Source: Pontibacter sp. SGAir0037
GTDB lineage: Bacteria > Bacteroidota > Bacteroidia > Cytophagales > Hymenobacteraceae
DNA length: 64,000 nt
Direction of reading: 5' to 3'
Assembly (NCBI RefSeq): GCF_005491705.1
Contig: NZ_CP028092.1
Location: 3,534,001-3,598,000 of the forward strand
The notes below the pieces were generated by a model. That model was given only the letters and a program-made list of their open reading frames with translations. It ran no database searches and was not told where the DNA came from. Numbering within the stretch: position 1 is the first letter of the stretch; each line of letters opens with the position of its first letter. A program made the position numbers and the translations under genes. Below are positions 46,496-55,251 of this stretch, piece by piece.

Positions 46496-49400
46496 TTAAA
46501 AATCAATACCAATGTTAACAGAGTAAACTGGCGTTAATGGATACCGACCGTAATCAACTCCTATGGCTGCAGAATTAGGGTTTTCCAAGCCCCCTACGTG
46601 AGACCCCACTTCCGGATCAAACCCTGAATAGCCGGTAATAGTAGCAACGTTCTGTGCACTTATACCAATTCTGGCACCCCTGATAAAGCTTACTCTATCG
46701 GTTACTGACGATGGTAAATTGTAATTCAGAGTCACATTTTTAAGTCTTACAAATGATCCGTCTTCTACATATTTATCAGTATGACGGTCAAAGTTGTTGT
46801 TCCTATTGCCTCCTGACATTCTTGCGATTGTAGTTCCCGGATTCAACAGATATGGATTCCCTTCGTTATCAACCGCTACTTTAGCATAATCAAATGCTCC
46901 GACAAACAGGTTGCGGCCAAGATTGATATTATTAGGATTTGTATTCTCGTTGCGCAGATAATTGTAAATATCGTTACCTATGGTGCTAGTAATTAGGATG
47001 CTTAAATCAAATCCTTTATAAGAAAAAGTGTTCGTAAAGCCTGCGTAGTATTTTGGCCAAGGGTTACCTATAAAGGTTTGGTCTTCTCCTGAAATAATAC
47101 CATCTCCATTAACATCCCGGTATTTTACATCACCTACCCAAATGCTGTTTTCCCCTATAGCATATTCTTTGCCGTCATTATCAGCGGGTAAAGCACTGTT
47201 CTCCAGTTCTTCTCTTGACTGGAAAATCCCTTCTTCTATATATCCATAAAACAACCATGGAGCCTGCCCTACGATGGAGCGCTGAGTCCATTCCCCCCAT
47301 TCACGTGTGGTACGGTTAAGGATACTATTTTCGGTAGAAAGGCTTTTAAGCGTAGTTTTAAAATGAGATAGGTTGAAATTAGATTCCCATCTGAAATTTG
47401 AATGATCAATGTTTACTGTATTCAAGGTAAAGCTCCACCCTTTGTTACGCAAAGAACCAATATTAACCAAAGGAGCTGATACAGCACCATTACCATTCGT
47501 GCCCATGTACCAAGGCAAAGTAGCAGTTAAGATGAGGTTATCGGTGTCCTTAATATAGTAGTCTGCCTCAAGCTGTACTCTATTATCAAATAAACCTAGG
47601 TTTAAACCAAAGTTATTTGTTTTAGTCTCCTCCCACTGGAAATTCGGGTTAGGATATCTGTTTGCAATGAAACCTGTACCCCATGTTGTAGGCCCAGGAG
47701 AAAGTGTACCATAAATAGCACCACCACTACCCTGATTACCTGTAAGGCCTATTTCATACCTTAGCCTTAAGTCGCTTACAAACGGAACAGTAAAGAACTG
47801 TTCTTCTGAGACTCTCCAGGCAGCTGATAAGGATGGGAAATATCCCCATTTATTTTCAGGCCCAAAGTTGATCGATCCGTCAGCACGAAAAGCTGCCTGT
47901 ATAATATAGCGGTCACCAAAGTTATAGTTAATCCTTCCCAGGTAAGACTCCATTGCCCAGTCACCATGCCCGCCTCGCGCAACGCTTGTTAAAATATCAC
48001 CAGCATTCAGGTCAAGTATGTCGTTCGTCTGGAACTTGCGTCTTTCACCATAAAGTTGTCTCCAGGTTGATTCCTGGGCTTCATGGGTTGCCATAACATT
48101 GATACTGTGCTTGCCAAGCTGCTTTTGGTACTGAATCAACTGATTCCAGTTCCAGTAGGTGTTGATGTCGTCTCTATTATTAAGAGTAGCTTCAACATTC
48201 CGTTGATAGCCAAATTGGTATGTTGGTAAAAAATAAAGTGAATTAGCATAATTTATATTCCCATTTAAGGAGGTTCGTATATCTAATCCTTCAATAAGTT
48301 TGAAACCTAATGTTATCCCCCCTAAGAATTGCCTTCTGGTTAATTCGTTTGTTGTGAGATTAGCAAGGCCAATAGGGTTAGGGGGAGTAAACTGCTCAGC
48401 CGTATTAGTTGACGTAACAGTACCTCCACCATAAGTACCGTTCAAATTTCTTACAGGAATATGAGGAGGCAGTTGAATTGCTGTCGAAATTATATTCGAT
48501 TGAGTTGTTGATAACCTTTCGTTAGTCTGTGCATAATTAAAGTTTGCTCCAATATTAAGCCACTTTTTAGCTTGGTTGTCTAAATTCAATCGCAGCGAAT
48601 AACGATCAAACCCTGAACCTATAGCAATGCCTTCCTGATCTAAATATTCTCCGGAAAGGTAATAGGTAGTTTTTTCGCCACCACCACTTAAGCTTACCTG
48701 ATGCTTTTGCATGGGAGCATTGTTAAATAATTCAGATTGCCAGTCTGTGCCTTCACCTAGTAAAGAAGGGTCCAGAAAATCTTCTCTTACTGTTCCTCCG
48801 GCAATGGCTTTGTACTCATTCTCCATCTGAGCATACTGCGGCAAATTCATAACGGCCAATCGCTTGGGAGGCGTTTGTAGGCTATATAGGTAAGAGTAAT
48901 TTATTCTCACTTCACCAGCCTTACCACGTTTTGTTGTTATTAGCACAACTCCATTAGTAGCTCTTGAGCCATAAATAGCTGTCGCAGAAGGTCCTTGCAA
49001 CACCTCCATACTTTCAATATCAGATGGATTTAAAGCCGCCAAAGGGTTTGTTCCGGAAGCAGAAGTTGAACCTTGAATTTGTACGCCATCAATAACATAA
49101 AGAGGTTCATTACTACCATTGATCGAGTTAACACCTCTAACATTTACAGAAATACCACCACCAGGTGCGCCTGTGTTTTGTGTAACATACACACCTGCAG
49201 CCCGGCCTTGGATAGCTTGTTCAATAGTTGTGTTTACAGTTTTCTCAATTTGCGCTGAACTGATGGTTGTTTGGGCACCCGTGATATCATTTCGTCTTAG
49301 CTCACCATACCCCGTAACCACTACTTCGTTAAGCATCTTCTGATCTTCTGCCAGAGAAATGTTAACCTGAGACCTTCCGTTTACATTTACTTCCTGTGTA

Positions 49401-49702
49401 GTAAAGCCTATGTAAGAAACCTGCAGCACCGCATTTTCTGGGGCCTGAAGTGTGAAATCACCATCTGCATTAGTAACTGTTCCTGTTGTACCGCCCTTTA
49501 CCCTTACACTTACTCCAGGTAATGCTGTTCTATCGGTAGCTGATGTAACTTTACCTGTGATTGTTTGTGCTGTTTGAGCAAAACTGCAGATGCTCTGCAG
49601 TAGAAATACAGCAACCAATAACGGTGCTATTTTCCATTTGCTACTTAAAATACATACAGGAATACCTGAAAAGTATTCTCTGTAATAGTAAATATGCTTC
49701 AT
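46496..49702 (-). CDS. SusC/RagA-family TonB-linked outer membrane transporter (locus 2)
   Basis: 1068 residues. Same N-terminal plan as SusC1: a long n-region (MKHIYYYREYFSGIPV), hydrophobic signal, carboxypeptidase-like domain (ITGKVTSATDRTALPGVSVRV), plug (LNEVVVTGYGELRRNDITGA, PLYVIDGVQIQG) and barrel ending YSVNIGIDF. It heads the susC2-susD2-SGBP-IPT operon. Its upstream region carries the bipartite element (49842-49960) and further palindromes. Confidence 0.96.
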   Translation of the reverse strand: MKHIYYYREYFSGIPVCILSSKWKIAPLLVAVFLLQSICSFAQTAQTITGKVTSATDRTALPGVSVRVKGGTTGTVTNADGDFTLQAPENAVLQVSYIGFTTQEVNVNGRSQVNISLAEDQKMLNEVVVTGYGELRRNDITGAQTTISSAQIEKTVNTTIEQAIQGRAAGVYVTQNTGAPGGGISVNVRGVNSINGSNEPLYVIDGVQIQGSTSASGTNPLAALNPSDIESMEVLQGPSATAIYGSRATNGVVLITTKRGKAGEVRINYSYLYSLQTPPKRLAVMNLPQYAQMENEYKAIAGGTVREDFLDPSLLGEGTDWQSELFNNAPMQKHQVSLSGGGEKTTYYLSGEYLDQEGIAIGSGFDRYSLRLNLDNQAKKWLNIGANFNYAQTNERLSTTQSNIISTAIQLPPHIPVRNLNGTYGGGTVTSTNTAEQFTPPNPIGLANLTTNELTRRQFLGGITLGFKLIEGLDIRTSLNGNINYANSLYFLPTYQFGYQRNVEATLNNRDDINTYWNWNQLIQYQKQLGKHSINVMATHEAQESTWRQLYGERRKFQTNDILDLNAGDILTSVARGGHGDWAMESYLGRINYNFGDRYIIQAAFRADGSINFGPENKWGYFPSLSAAWRVSEEQFFTVPFVSDLRLRYEIGLTGNQGSGGAIYGTLSPGPTTWGTGFIANRYPNPNFQWEETKTNNFGLNLGLFDNRVQLEADYYIKDTDNLILTATLPWYMGTNGNGAVSAPLVNIGSLRNKGWSFTLNTVNIDHSNFRWESNFNLSHFKTTLKSLSTENSILNRTTREWGEWTQRSIVGQAPWLFYGYIEEGIFQSREELENSALPADNDGKEYAIGENSIWVGDVKYRDVNGDGIISGEDQTFIGNPWPKYYAGFTNTFSYKGFDLSILITSTIGNDIYNYLRNENTNPNNINLGRNLFVGAFDYAKVAVDNEGNPYLLNPGTTIARMSGGNRNNNFDRHTDKYVEDGSFVRLKNVTLNYNLPSSVTDRVSFIRGARIGISAQNVATITGYSGFDPEVGSHVGGLENPNSAAIGVDYGRYPLTPVYSVNIGIDF

Positions 49703-49841
49703 ATAATATAGATTTTGGTAATATTAGTTTTAACTTATTTTCATTTTATCAACCTAACTCCTTCCACTCACCTCCAGTCTCTAAACCTGTTAACCCGTTT
49801 TGTAGCAGAGCTACTACAATTACTTAAACTTTTACACTATC

Positions 49842-49863
49842 TACTTGTGATTAATCACTTATA
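49842..49863 (-). promoter_or_regulatory. Palindromic operator upstream of susC2
   Basis: Perfect palindrome GTGATTAATCAC with the same right flank (TTATA) as the susC1 and GH31 sites. It lies about 140-160 bp before susC2 and 85 bp from the direct repeat. Confidence 0.7.
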
Positions 49864-49930
49864 AAAAAAATTAAAAGTGGCCTTTTAATTGAGCTAAAGA
49901 TAATAATCAGGATTTAACCGCAGTAGCTAA

Positions 49931-49960
49931 AATGTTTCTGATGTGGAGACACAATGTTAA
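49931..49960 (-). promoter_or_regulatory. 22-bp-spaced direct repeat upstream of susC2 (candidate AraC-type site)
   Basis: AATGTTTCTGATGTG then AATGTTAA, ATG triplets at 49932 and 49954, 22 bp apart, as at susC1 and GH31. Confidence 0.65.
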
Positions 49961-50092
49961 CACCCTCTAAAATCAGGTTATAAAGGCTTCAAATCTTGTG
50001 TTATAGCATTTTTATTTATACAGTTTACTTATTTTCAGTCAACCACTCATACCCTAACCAGAAGAAATACTTACTATACCTGTAACAAAGAC

Positions 50093-50104
50093 GCCAACGT
50101 TGGC
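50093..50104. promoter_or_regulatory. 12-bp palindrome GCCAACGTTGGC
   Basis: Perfect dyad with central CG, a feature of LacI-family operators. It lies 390 bp upstream of susC2. No LacI-type regulator gene is in the window, so the role is open. Confidence 0.35.
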
Positions 50105-50232
50105 ATCATCATAATTAAACCTTTGTTAATGATGATGATGTGGCAAACTATATGTTATAAAATTTCTAAAACACATCTTGGTTATTACATAATTGATTAC
50201 TCCAAACATCTCGCAGCAGCTCCACTAAAACA

Positions 50233-50244
50233 GTGACTAATCAC
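50233..50244. promoter_or_regulatory. Second GTGA-N4-TCAC palindrome in the susC2 upstream region
   Basis: GTGACTAATCAC shares the GTGA/TCAC halves and the TAATCAC half with the susC2 operator. There is no good 22-bp direct repeat at the expected distance, so it may be an auxiliary site. Confidence 0.4.
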
Positions 50245-50408
50245 ATGTTCTAAAATGCATCTAAAGATAGGCTGTGCAACCCTAGTAAAGCAATCTCAGT
50301 TTTGAAACTTTTTTATCATTCTTTTGACCAAAATGTATCATACCTCTGCTAGACTGTTTTTAGAACCATCGAAGAGTTACTTGCAAGGGCATGCAATCAC
50401 TATATAAA

Positions 50409-50448
50409 CAAGGAGAGGAGGTAAAATATCCTTCACCTCCTCTCCTTG
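50409..50448. terminator. Terminator after the GH31-DUF1080 operon
   Basis: 14-bp perfect stem CAAGGAGAGGAGGT/ACCTCCTCTCCTTG with a 12-nt loop, 23 bp after the DUF1080 gene stop, followed by TTTATATA on the minus strand. Confidence 0.8.
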
Positions 50449-50471
50449 CTGCTTATAAAAGGTAAGCTCTG

Positions 50472-51248
50472 CTACAACTCCCTTATCCAGATATTGCGAT
50501 AGGCTACAGGGTTACCGTGATCTTGTAAGCTGATAGGCGCTTTACCATGTGCTTTGTACTCAGGCAGACCAATGTACTCAGTAGGACCTTTTAGCTCCGT
50601 GTTATTTTGCACCAGCACGCCATTATGGATAACAGTAACTTTGGCTGGAGAAAATAAGGCTCCATCTTCTTTAAACCTAGGTGCTGTATAGATTATATCA
50701 TACACGTTCCACTCTGTTGGCTTACGCATTGCATTCACCAACGGGCGGTGCTGCTTATAAATACTACCAGCCTGACCGTTAGAATACGTTCTGTTATTGT
50801 ACGAATCCAGCACCTGCACTTCGTAACGATCCTGCAAGAAAATACCACTGTTGCCTCTGCCCTGGCTAGAACTTACAACTTCGTCCGGTGCGCTCCACTC
50901 AATATGCAGCTGAAAATCACCAAACTCTTTCTTGGTAGAAATATCTCCTTTCCCAACCGTGAACTCACCGTTTTTCACCTGCCATTTAGCCTCTCCATTA
51001 CCATTCTTAGCCTTCCACTGCGACAGGTCCTTTCCATCAAAAAGCACAATAGCATCAGAAGGGGCTGCTGTACCTTGTCCGGGGGTTACAACACGAGGTT
51101 CAGGCTCCCAAAACTCAGTCATTTCAGGTGACATTTTAGGCGGAACAGGTACTTTTTGCTGCGCCTGCACATTGGAAACAGCACAGAGTCCAAGACAAGC
51201 GGCAGCTAAGGCAATTTGATTTTTAGATAACTTCATCTTTACGTTCAT
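50472..51248 (-). CDS. Secreted DUF1080 (3-keto-disaccharide hydrolase family) protein
   Basis: 258 residues. A signal peptide (MKLSKNQIALAAACLGLCAVSNVQAQ; start at 51248 or 12 bp later) is followed by one DUF1080 domain: DAIVLFDGKDLSQWK, EFGDFQLHIEWSAP, GNSGIFLQDRYEVQVLDSYNN, and PISLQDHGNPVAYRNIWIREL at the end. Members of this beta-jelly-roll family cleave glycosides whose sugar has been oxidised to a 3-keto form, by lyase or hydrolase chemistry. It is the last gene of the GH31 operon. A hairpin at 51281-51313 separates it from the cytochrome gene. Confidence 0.92.
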   Translation of the reverse strand: MNVKMKLSKNQIALAAACLGLCAVSNVQAQQKVPVPPKMSPEMTEFWEPEPRVVTPGQGTAAPSDAIVLFDGKDLSQWKAKNGNGEAKWQVKNGEFTVGKGDISTKKEFGDFQLHIEWSAPDEVVSSSQGRGNSGIFLQDRYEVQVLDSYNNRTYSNGQAGSIYKQHRPLVNAMRKPTEWNVYDIIYTAPRFKEDGALFSPAKVTVIHNGVLVQNNTELKGPTEYIGLPEYKAHGKAPISLQDHGNPVAYRNIWIREL

Positions 51249-51280
51249 AGGTAGACTTTAAAGTGTATTTATAAAACAAA

Positions 51281-51313
51281 CTCCAACCTCTCCTGTAACA
51301 GAAGCAGTTGGAG
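51281..51313 (-). other. Intercistronic hairpin before the DUF1080 gene
   Basis: 7-bp stem CTCCAAC/GTTGGAG, extended with mismatches, followed on the minus strand by TTTGTTTTATAAAT. It could be a partial terminator that lowers or uncouples expression of the last gene. Confidence 0.4.
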
Positions 51314-51332
51314 CTTACAAATAAATCATTTT

Positions 51333-53282
51333 TTATTGAAGGGAGTTGATCCAATCGGCAATTTTTAATGCTTCATCTGTTGGCACCTGCGGCATAGGCG
51401 GCATGGGAGTAGCATAATCTGGCCAGTTTTCAGGTTTCGGGTTATGAATAAGCGCTACGATTTGTTTGCTGGTATACTTCCTCTTGGCAATATCTTTGAA
51501 GGCAGGGCCCACTTGTTTTTTATCTGCTGCGTGGCAGGCTGTACAGGTGTTCTTTGCCAGCAAAGGCTTTACATCTTCAAAAGTAGGTACTTTCTTAGAT
51601 GCTGCAGCCTGTTTTGCAGTAGAAGCTTTTGCTGTAGCCCTGGCAGGTGCATTTGCAACAGAACCAGTTTTAGCAGCGGCAGATCTTTTTGTACTAACTT
51701 CCCCCATTGCCAGTTTCTGACCTGTAGGTATATTATTTAAGGTATAATATGCTGTTGGGTGCACCAGCTCATAATAATTTTCTTTAGCTCTTACACCATT
51801 CAGAGAGATGGTATGAATATAGGACTGGCGCAGGTTATCTACTACAATGCGTGCTTTCATTCCATCATCCGACACTTTTACTCCTTTAACAACGCATTTC
51901 TGCAGGTTTACCGGCGGACTACCATACACGGCATGGTACTTATAGCTAAAACTTTCCACAGCGTAAGAAGCCAGGTCCTCTGCCGACTTTTTATCAACAG
52001 GCATTGTAAACTCAATTTCAAAGCCGTCTGGCATGGCCCGCACAGTGCGCATCTCAAAAGGCACTTTATTATTCCATACCAGGCGCTGCAGGCCCTCATT
52101 GGCTTCACCCGCCGATCCCCAACCACGGTTCGTTTCACCTACAAACAAAGATCGGTCTTTGGCCCAGGCCATACGCAGCACACCTGACTGAAAGCCACTC
52201 CGGAAATCTATTACAGCACCCTGATACTCATCATTTACTTTTTCCAGCATTACGCGCATAATCTTGCTCTGCCCCTGATCACCGATCAGCAGCTGCCCCT
52301 CGAACGGCCCAAAATGTCCGTCTGGAATTTTCAAAATCTCAGAATTTGATATCCCCATAATACCATGCGGAAGCCAAACAGCAGGCAATCGCATTTCAGG
52401 GAAATCCTTCTTCAGTTCGAACATTGTGTTAAATTTGGCTCCTTCTATGTTCTCAGGTTTTACAGCTTCGCCTCTTGCATCTGTATCGTTGCGCGGATCT
52501 ACCTTGGCATGTATCTGCTCAATGGTCATTTTAACAGGTGATTCAGGTCTGTTGCTCCAGCGAAGCCCTCCTGGGTGTGCTGCAAAGGTTCCTTTTTTCA
52601 AGTGCCAGATACCACCCGATGCTACCCAGTCTCCCTGGTTTTCAGAATAAAACACTTCTCCGTCTATCATTCCTAAACCAGCCGGAGAACGCAAGCCTGT
52701 AGCCCATGGCTCCATTTTACCGTCTTCGGTAATGTGCAGCAACCATCCCCTCCAGGGCACCATACTGATGGCGTGCCACCAGGAAGGAGGAAAACCTAAG
52801 TTAGTAGACACAAAGAAAGAGCCATCCGGTGCTATCTTCGGTCCGAAACTATACTCATGATAGTTACCTGACAATGGCCAGGCATAAACTGTCTGAAAAA
52901 GATCTGCCTTACCGTCGTTATTGGTATCGGTTAATTTAGTAAGTTCGCCACGCTGGGCACAATACAAGGCACCATCTTTATAGGCTAAACCCAGTACTTC
53001 GTGCAAACCAGAGGCAAACTTGCGGAAATGCGGGCGTGCACTGGTTGGGTTTTCAACTATAAAAATATCGCCTCTTCTCGTAGATACTCCTACATCTCCG
53101 TTAGGTAGCACAGTTAGGCCACCTACCTCCAGTAAAGTACCCTCCGGAGAACTTATCCTCATAATTTTAAAGAAGTCTTCTTCTTTCGGAGACTCCTGTG
53201 CCTGTGCGGCAATACCTGTGCCGGCAAACACTGCTACAGCAAACAGGGCACGCCAGAAATTTTTCTTACTTCTATTCTTCAT
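51333..53282 (-). CDS. Propeller dehydrogenase-like protein fused to cytochrome c
   Basis: 649 residues from the ATG at 53282 (MKNRSKKNFWRALF); a start four codons upstream is also open. A signal peptide (to AQAQ) precedes a sorbosone/glucose-dehydrogenase-like beta-propeller domain (GGLTVLPNGDVGVSTRRGDIF, LYCAQRGELTKLTDTNNDGKADLF, VWLPHGIMGISNSEIL). An Ala/Lys/Thr-rich linker follows, then a C-terminal class I cytochrome c domain with CTACH (C580, C583, H584) and a Met ligand probably in ATPMPPMP. It is predicted to oxidise a periplasmic sugar and pass electrons to heme, or to serve as an electron acceptor for a separate oxidoreductase. It lies between two DUF1080 genes. Cofactor and substrate are unproven. 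Confidence 0.88.
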   Translation of the reverse strand: MKNRSKKNFWRALFAVAVFAGTGIAAQAQESPKEEDFFKIMRISSPEGTLLEVGGLTVLPNGDVGVSTRRGDIFIVENPTSARPHFRKFASGLHEVLGLAYKDGALYCAQRGELTKLTDTNNDGKADLFQTVYAWPLSGNYHEYSFGPKIAPDGSFFVSTNLGFPPSWWHAISMVPWRGWLLHITEDGKMEPWATGLRSPAGLGMIDGEVFYSENQGDWVASGGIWHLKKGTFAAHPGGLRWSNRPESPVKMTIEQIHAKVDPRNDTDARGEAVKPENIEGAKFNTMFELKKDFPEMRLPAVWLPHGIMGISNSEILKIPDGHFGPFEGQLLIGDQGQSKIMRVMLEKVNDEYQGAVIDFRSGFQSGVLRMAWAKDRSLFVGETNRGWGSAGEANEGLQRLVWNNKVPFEMRTVRAMPDGFEIEFTMPVDKKSAEDLASYAVESFSYKYHAVYGSPPVNLQKCVVKGVKVSDDGMKARIVVDNLRQSYIHTISLNGVRAKENYYELVHPTAYYTLNNIPTGQKLAMGEVSTKRSAAAKTGSVANAPARATAKASTAKQAAASKKVPTFEDVKPLLAKNTCTACHAADKKQVGPAFKDIAKRKYTSKQIVALIHNPKPENWPDYATPMPPMPQVPTDEALKIADWINSLQ

Positions 53283-53302
53283 GTGTAACAACATCTTCTG
53301 GT

Positions 53303-55141
53303 TTAAAAAAGAATGGAATAAGCTACCTTTCCTTTTACAGGAATGATCAGTTCCTGACGCCCTGCCACTGTTCTTACAACTGGCCTGGCTCCGCCTGCAT
53401 CCTCAATTTTTACATAGTATGCTTTATCATCCACTAAATACATGCCTTTTGGCATCTCTTCAATTTTGCTTCCTTCGGCCAGACGCATGTATAAACCAGC
53501 ACCATTATTTTGCACATTTACCTCACGGCGCAGGCCTTGCCCATTTTCCAGCACACGAATTGCATCCTGCACATTAACGCCGTAGGCTTCATATAAGAAG
53601 GTAGGCTGCTCATCGGTTGTTAAGCTGTATCCTTTCTGGCGGTAAGAACTCCCCGTAGTATCAGTTGCCCAGGCTGCCTGCTCAGAGGTAAGCTTTGCAA
53701 TAGAGAGCGTTGGCTTTCCAAAATGTTTTACAGAACCAACAGGTCTTGATGAGCCATCGCCCCGTTCATGCCACATAGGAGTAGCATCTATAAAACCGCC
53801 TCTCCACAACTGCACCAATGCGCCATGATCCATATCATAAGTATAGTGCAGCTGCGCAGGACTGCCCACCGATACAGCATGCGTTACTCTATAGTTTCCC
53901 GGAATATCCATAAAGCTTCGCAGCACAGGTTTATCCTGGGCATCTACCAGAATAGGATCTACCACATCGCTTAAACCTACTTCTGTATCACTTATGATAA
54001 ATTCCCGTAAGCCCGGCCCGGATACTTTAAGATTAAGCACAGGCGCAGCCCAATCCATGTACTTGGTGTAAAGCAGTTCGAACGGAATGTTACCGGCAGG
54101 CAACGTAGTACTGCCTTTGCTGTCCCACTCATTCATCGGCACTACTTCCTTGTTATTGATACTCACCATGCCTGCACCACCAGGGGTATTCAGGTTAAAA
54201 GTATAATCGCCCGCATCTTTTATTTGCAGGGTACCTGTGTAGCGCACCAGGAACTGCTTCGACTTATAAGCCAGGTTGGAGGTCAGGATGCCGGAAGGCC
54301 CTTCGGCTTCAGGTGGTAAATTACGGTACTGCCTGCTTTGGTCGTACCTGCCACCATGAATAGTATAAGCCAGATTTGTTAGCACAGGGCGTGGCTTGGT
54401 AAAATGGCTGATCAAAATGTTTCGAAAGGCTACTGCCCCATGATCACCCTGAAAGCGTAAAGGCCCTGTTGCTTTCTCTGTATTGCTGATGGCGCCTCTG
54501 GTCGGACCAAACAGCTCCACATTCTCATGAATAGTTACGCCATTCAGTTCTACGCGCAGCAGCTTGGCGTTCTCGGTTTTGTTTCCACTGGCATCGAAGC
54601 GGGGTGCCTGAAATGACACCTTCAGATGCTGCCATAAGCCAGGGGCACGGCTTACGTTTTGGCGAGGTGCATACCCTTGAAACCCTTGCAGCCCCTTCGG
54701 GCGGCTTTCGTCCCAACGTTCGTACACGCCGCCATTGCTGCTGGCAGATCTATTGCTTTTCCCCCAGCTATCCTCCAGCTGAATTTCGTAGCGGCCTTGC
54801 AGGTAAACGCCCGAGTTCGATCCTTTTGCCATCATAAAATCCAGTTCCAGGTCTACATCGCCATATTCCGCAACAGACACCAGGTCCTGTCCTTTGTTTT
54901 TGCTTGGCATATTCACTAAAACACCTGTCCCTTTAGCAGGATGCAGGATGTTTGCTTTACCCAGATCGGCTGTAACATCGGCAGCTAGCTGCCAGCTTTT
55001 GCCGGGATTCTGAAAAAAGGACAGATCATGTAAGGGCACAGTAGCAGACTGTCCGGCAGCTGTTGGCCCCCAGGCTATACCTGCCACAAAAGCACAGGCA
55101 GCCGCAAAACGTTTGTAAGGTTTACTTTTTGATTTTAGCAT
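53303..55141 (-). CDS. DUF1080-PA14 multidomain secreted protein
   Basis: 612 residues. A signal peptide (FAAACAFVAGIAWGPTAAGQ) is followed by a DUF1080 domain at about 35-250 (SVAEYGDVDLELDFMMAKGSNSGVYL, RYEIQLEDSWG, FQGDHGAVAFRNILI). A PA14-like domain follows at about 280-385 (RYTGTLQIKDAGDYTFNLNTPGGAGMVSINNKEV), then about 220 residues without a recognised family (LHYTYDMDHGALVQLWRGGFIDATPMWHERG). PA14 domains often bind sugars. Context with GH31 and a dehydrogenase points to work on oxidised or decorated oligosaccharides. It lies 8-20 bp before the cytochrome gene and is co-transcribed with it. Confidence 0.88.
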   Translation of the reverse strand: MLKSKSKPYKRFAAACAFVAGIAWGPTAAGQSATVPLHDLSFFQNPGKSWQLAADVTADLGKANILHPAKGTGVLVNMPSKNKGQDLVSVAEYGDVDLELDFMMAKGSNSGVYLQGRYEIQLEDSWGKSNRSASSNGGVYERWDESRPKGLQGFQGYAPRQNVSRAPGLWQHLKVSFQAPRFDASGNKTENAKLLRVELNGVTIHENVELFGPTRGAISNTEKATGPLRFQGDHGAVAFRNILISHFTKPRPVLTNLAYTIHGGRYDQSRQYRNLPPEAEGPSGILTSNLAYKSKQFLVRYTGTLQIKDAGDYTFNLNTPGGAGMVSINNKEVVPMNEWDSKGSTTLPAGNIPFELLYTKYMDWAAPVLNLKVSGPGLREFIISDTEVGLSDVVDPILVDAQDKPVLRSFMDIPGNYRVTHAVSVGSPAQLHYTYDMDHGALVQLWRGGFIDATPMWHERGDGSSRPVGSVKHFGKPTLSIAKLTSEQAAWATDTTGSSYRQKGYSLTTDEQPTFLYEAYGVNVQDAIRVLENGQGLRREVNVQNNGAGLYMRLAEGSKIEEMPKGMYLVDDKAYYVKIEDAGGARPVVRTVAGRQELIIPVKGKVAYSILF

Positions 55142-55251
55142 AGATATGAAGATTCCTGTACGCGTGACAAAAGCACTCTCTTTAAACTAAATCTTAGCCT
55201 ATTTTATAGTAATGGTAACAGTAGCTGGTTTTAATCCCTGGGCCATAGCAG

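Larger units (their letters stand above)
49703..50408. other. Upstream region of susC2, no gene recognised
   Basis: About 700 bp with several candidate operators but no acceptable gene: GTGATTAATCAC (49847-49858), ATGTT direct repeat (49931-49960), the perfect 12-bp palindrome GCCAACGTTGGC (50093-50104), and a second GTGA-N4-TCAC site, GTGACTAATCAC (50233-50244). Confidence 0.6.
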
